From: Flammeovirgaceae bacterium UBA6059
GTDB lineage: Bacteria; Bacteroidota; Bacteroidia; Cytophagales; Cyclobacteriaceae
Direction of reading: 5' to 3'
Assembly (NCBI GenBank): GCA_002435755.1
Contig: DIYH01000015.1
Coordinates: 33,089 to 97,088 of the forward strand
DNA length: 64,000 bases
Below the pieces are notes generated by a model. It did not search any database and was not told the origin of the DNA. It saw only the letters and a program-made list of their open reading frames with translations. The position numbers were made by a program, and so were the translations under genes. Below are positions 62,439-64,000 of the stretch, one piece after another (within the stretch, counting starts at the first letter, position 1; each line of letters opens with the position of its first letter).

Positions 62439-64000
62439 ATGAAAGCACGCTACTACTGCTTATTACTTATTAGTCTTTGTTGTTTCGGAACACAAGCCCA
62501 AACTCCTGATATTGGAGATGCCCATCCTGTTTCGACTGACTACAAATTGGTTTGGTCGGATGAATTTGATGGTACTACAGTAAATGGCAACAACTGGCAC
62601 TTCCAAACACAGTGTATCCCGGGACAAACGTTTTGTTGGGCTAACAGTGAGGTCCAACATTACACTGATCGGACTACAGGTGTTAATGCCAACTCGATTG
62701 TTGGTGATGGAAGTTTGAAAATTGTTGCTCGGAGAGAGGACTATTTAGATCAGAGTCTCGATCTGGATTACACCAGTGCAAGGCTTAATTCTAAATATGC
62801 TTTCACATATGGTCGAGTGGATGTGCGTGCCAAGCTACCTGCGTCGCTAGGCACATGGCCGGCTATCTGGATGCTTGGACGTGAGATCAATGAACCTGGC
62901 AACTTTTGGTATGATACTTATGGGACAACTAACTGGCCTAACATTGGCGAGATCGATATTATGGAGCAGAAAGGGACCAGTGCAGCAGAAAAGGAGAAAA
63001 TCATTGGTACTGTACATACAGGTGCCAATAGTGGAGGAGCGTCTATAGGAGGTTCTTTTGATTTGGTCAATGAAGAAATAGAATTCAAGACATACTCTAT
63101 CATTTGGACTGAAGAAGAAATTCAATTTCTGGTAGATGGTAACAACTACTTTACTTACAACCCCGAGACTAATCCAGCTACTTCTGCGACAGGTAGAACT
63201 GAAGCAACATGGCCATTTGATAGCCCACAATATTTGTTGCTTAATGTAGCGATGGGAGGAGATCTAGGAGGAGCTATTCCTAGTGGCTTTATCTCAGATC
63301 AAATGGAGATTGATTATGTGAGGGTCTATCAGCAAGATGTATCAATATTAAACTTTGAGAATAGTTTGACAGGGGTTACTGCTGAGCATTTTGAAACTGG
63401 AGGTTCTCTGATTACCAATCCTGTTTCTGGGACTATAAACACGAGCGCTAACGTATACGAGGTGACCTACACAGATGCAAACGACTGGTGGGGCGGTGTA
63501 GGATTCAAATTTGCGGATGGTGTATTGGATGATCAGGCTACTGTTTACAGGGCGAAGCTTTACTCCACTGTAGCCCCCACGAATGTACTGTTTGAGGCAG
63601 AAGTTCAGGGAGGAACCCCTGTAGGCAATGTACAGACGATTGATAATGCGAATGAGTGGACAGAAGTGACTTTTACATTGGCTAATGTGCCTTCGGGGAT
63701 AAATCGAATCTTGGTACGACCCGATGTGGGTAATCAAACCCCCGAAAGTAATAAGCCTAATACTGGTACTTTATATGTGGATGATATTGTGTGTGAGAAT
63801 TGCGCACTTAGTGGTGATACTGGTAGTGGAGGGGCTCCCACCGTAGATGTGTATTGTGATGAAGCGGTTCGTCACTTTGGTGACAATGCGGACTCAGAGA
63901 TATTGTTGAGCATCGCGAATGTAGATGCTCAATCGATGAAGGTAACAGCCAAGTCGAATACCGGCACAGCTTTAGACGACCTGATTGTGAATAATCCGAC
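62439..64000 (+). CDS. GH16 endo-beta-glucanase (laminarinase type), cut by the window end
   Basis: The frame is open from the ATG at 62439 to base 64000, giving at least 520 residues. The signal peptide is 'MKARYYCLLLISLCC..AQA'. The GH16 domain (about 30-290) has 'VWSDEFDGTTVNGNNWHF', 'YGRVDVRAKLPASLGTWPAIWMLG' and the catalytic motif EIDIME at 171-176 (nucleophile Glu171, acid/base Glu176), typical of laminarin-type beta-1,3-glucanases. A carbohydrate-binding beta-sandwich follows ('ILNFENSLTGVTAEHFETGG', 'NEWTEVTFTLANVPSGINRILVRPDV', about 300-450) and another domain starts near 470. Upstream in-frame ATG at 62328 exists but puts 37 residues before the signal. Extracellular. Confidence 0.92.
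   Translation, partial: MKARYYCLLLISLCCFGTQAQTPDIGDAHPVSTDYKLVWSDEFDGTTVNGNNWHFQTQCIPGQTFCWANSEVQHYTDRTTGVNANSIVGDGSLKIVARREDYLDQSLDLDYTSARLNSKYAFTYGRVDVRAKLPASLGTWPAIWMLGREINEPGNFWYDTYGTTNWPNIGEIDIMEQKGTSAAEKEKIIGTVHTGANSGGASIGGSFDLVNEEIEFKTYSIIWTEEEIQFLVDGNNYFTYNPETNPATSATGRTEATWPFDSPQYLLLNVAMGGDLGGAIPSGFISDQMEIDYVRVYQQDVSILNFENSLTGVTAEHFETGGSLITNPVSGTINTSANVYEVTYTDANDWWGGVGFKFADGVLDDQATVYRAKLYSTVAPTNVLFEAEVQGGTPVGNVQTIDNANEWTEVTFTLANVPSGINRILVRPDVGNQTPESNKPNTGTLYVDDIVCENCALSGDTGSGGAPTVDVYCDEAVRHFGDNADSEILLSIANVDAQSMKVTAKSNTGTALDDLIVNNP

Noticed and set aside
62463..62660. Minus-strand ORF over the GH16 signal and catalytic domain start
   Set aside because: It is antisense to the GH16 coding frame and shows no motif.

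Overview
This 64 kb window is chromosomal DNA from a Bacteroidota member, most likely a marine Cytophagales-type bacterium. The signs are secreted proteins with type IX secretion (T9SS) C-terminal domains, abundant lipoproteins, a HAEPLYID-family outer-membrane protein, a propeller/Y_Y_Y sensor with a LuxR-type HTH, a LruC-domain protein, a TonB-plug protein with macroglobulin-like domains, and promoters that look like TTG-N19/20-TAnnTTTG. No rRNA, tRNA, insertion sequence, prophage or CRISPR array was seen. Gene content is chromosomal housekeeping plus envelope functions, with one small toxin-antitoxin remnant.

Layout. 1-9.2 kb: end of an ECF sigma factor with its YCII partner, pgk, sua5, a small membrane protein with a good promoter, an AraC regulator, acetyltransferase, TPR lipoprotein, exported methyltransferase, two tandem paralogous small membrane proteins, an AhpD-like protein, and a HAEPLYID outer-membrane gene pair with a 22-bp palindrome between them. 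9.5-23 kb: LruC lipoprotein, an unrecognised 749-aa protein, FtsX/MacB-type permease, TerB-like protein, MscS channel, reductase, TonB-plug protein and a HELGH lipoprotein. 23-28.5 kb: queA, menC-like enolase, VIT transporter, TetR regulator and an ABC1 kinase. 28.6-40.5 kb: a surface and envelope block (S74 chaperone protein, two T9SS cargo proteins, a PKD/choice-of-anchor lipoprotein, an Omp85-like barrel). 40.7-46.4 kb: AI-2E exporter family protein, quinone oxidoreductase, a formylglycine-generating enzyme lipoprotein with both catalytic cysteines, and an AAA/DUF4143 ATPase with an upstream palindrome.

46.5-53.4 kb is the isoleucine/valine operon ilvD-ilvB-ilvN-ilvC-ilvA on the minus strand. 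Ahead of ilvD lies a complete attenuator that gene calling would miss: a promoter, a 20-residue leader peptide with 13 Ile/Val/Leu residues, a 7-bp antiterminator pairing and a GC-rich terminator with a U-tract ending about 10 nt before ilvD. 53.4-64 kb: TPR lipoprotein, a hicB antitoxin with a frameshifted hicA toxin, an ScfR/RamB-type regulator with a membrane protein, CoA pyrophosphatase, a DUF819 transporter-like protein, and a propeller/Y_Y_Y/LuxR sensor-regulator divergent from a GH16 beta-glucanase cut by the window end. Between the last two are three copies of TGATGTAG spaced by exact multiples of 11 bp, a good candidate for the regulator's operator.

Starts were moved inward where a signal peptide or an ATG replacing a TTG made this clearly better. 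Functions rest on motifs read by eye; no database search was run.
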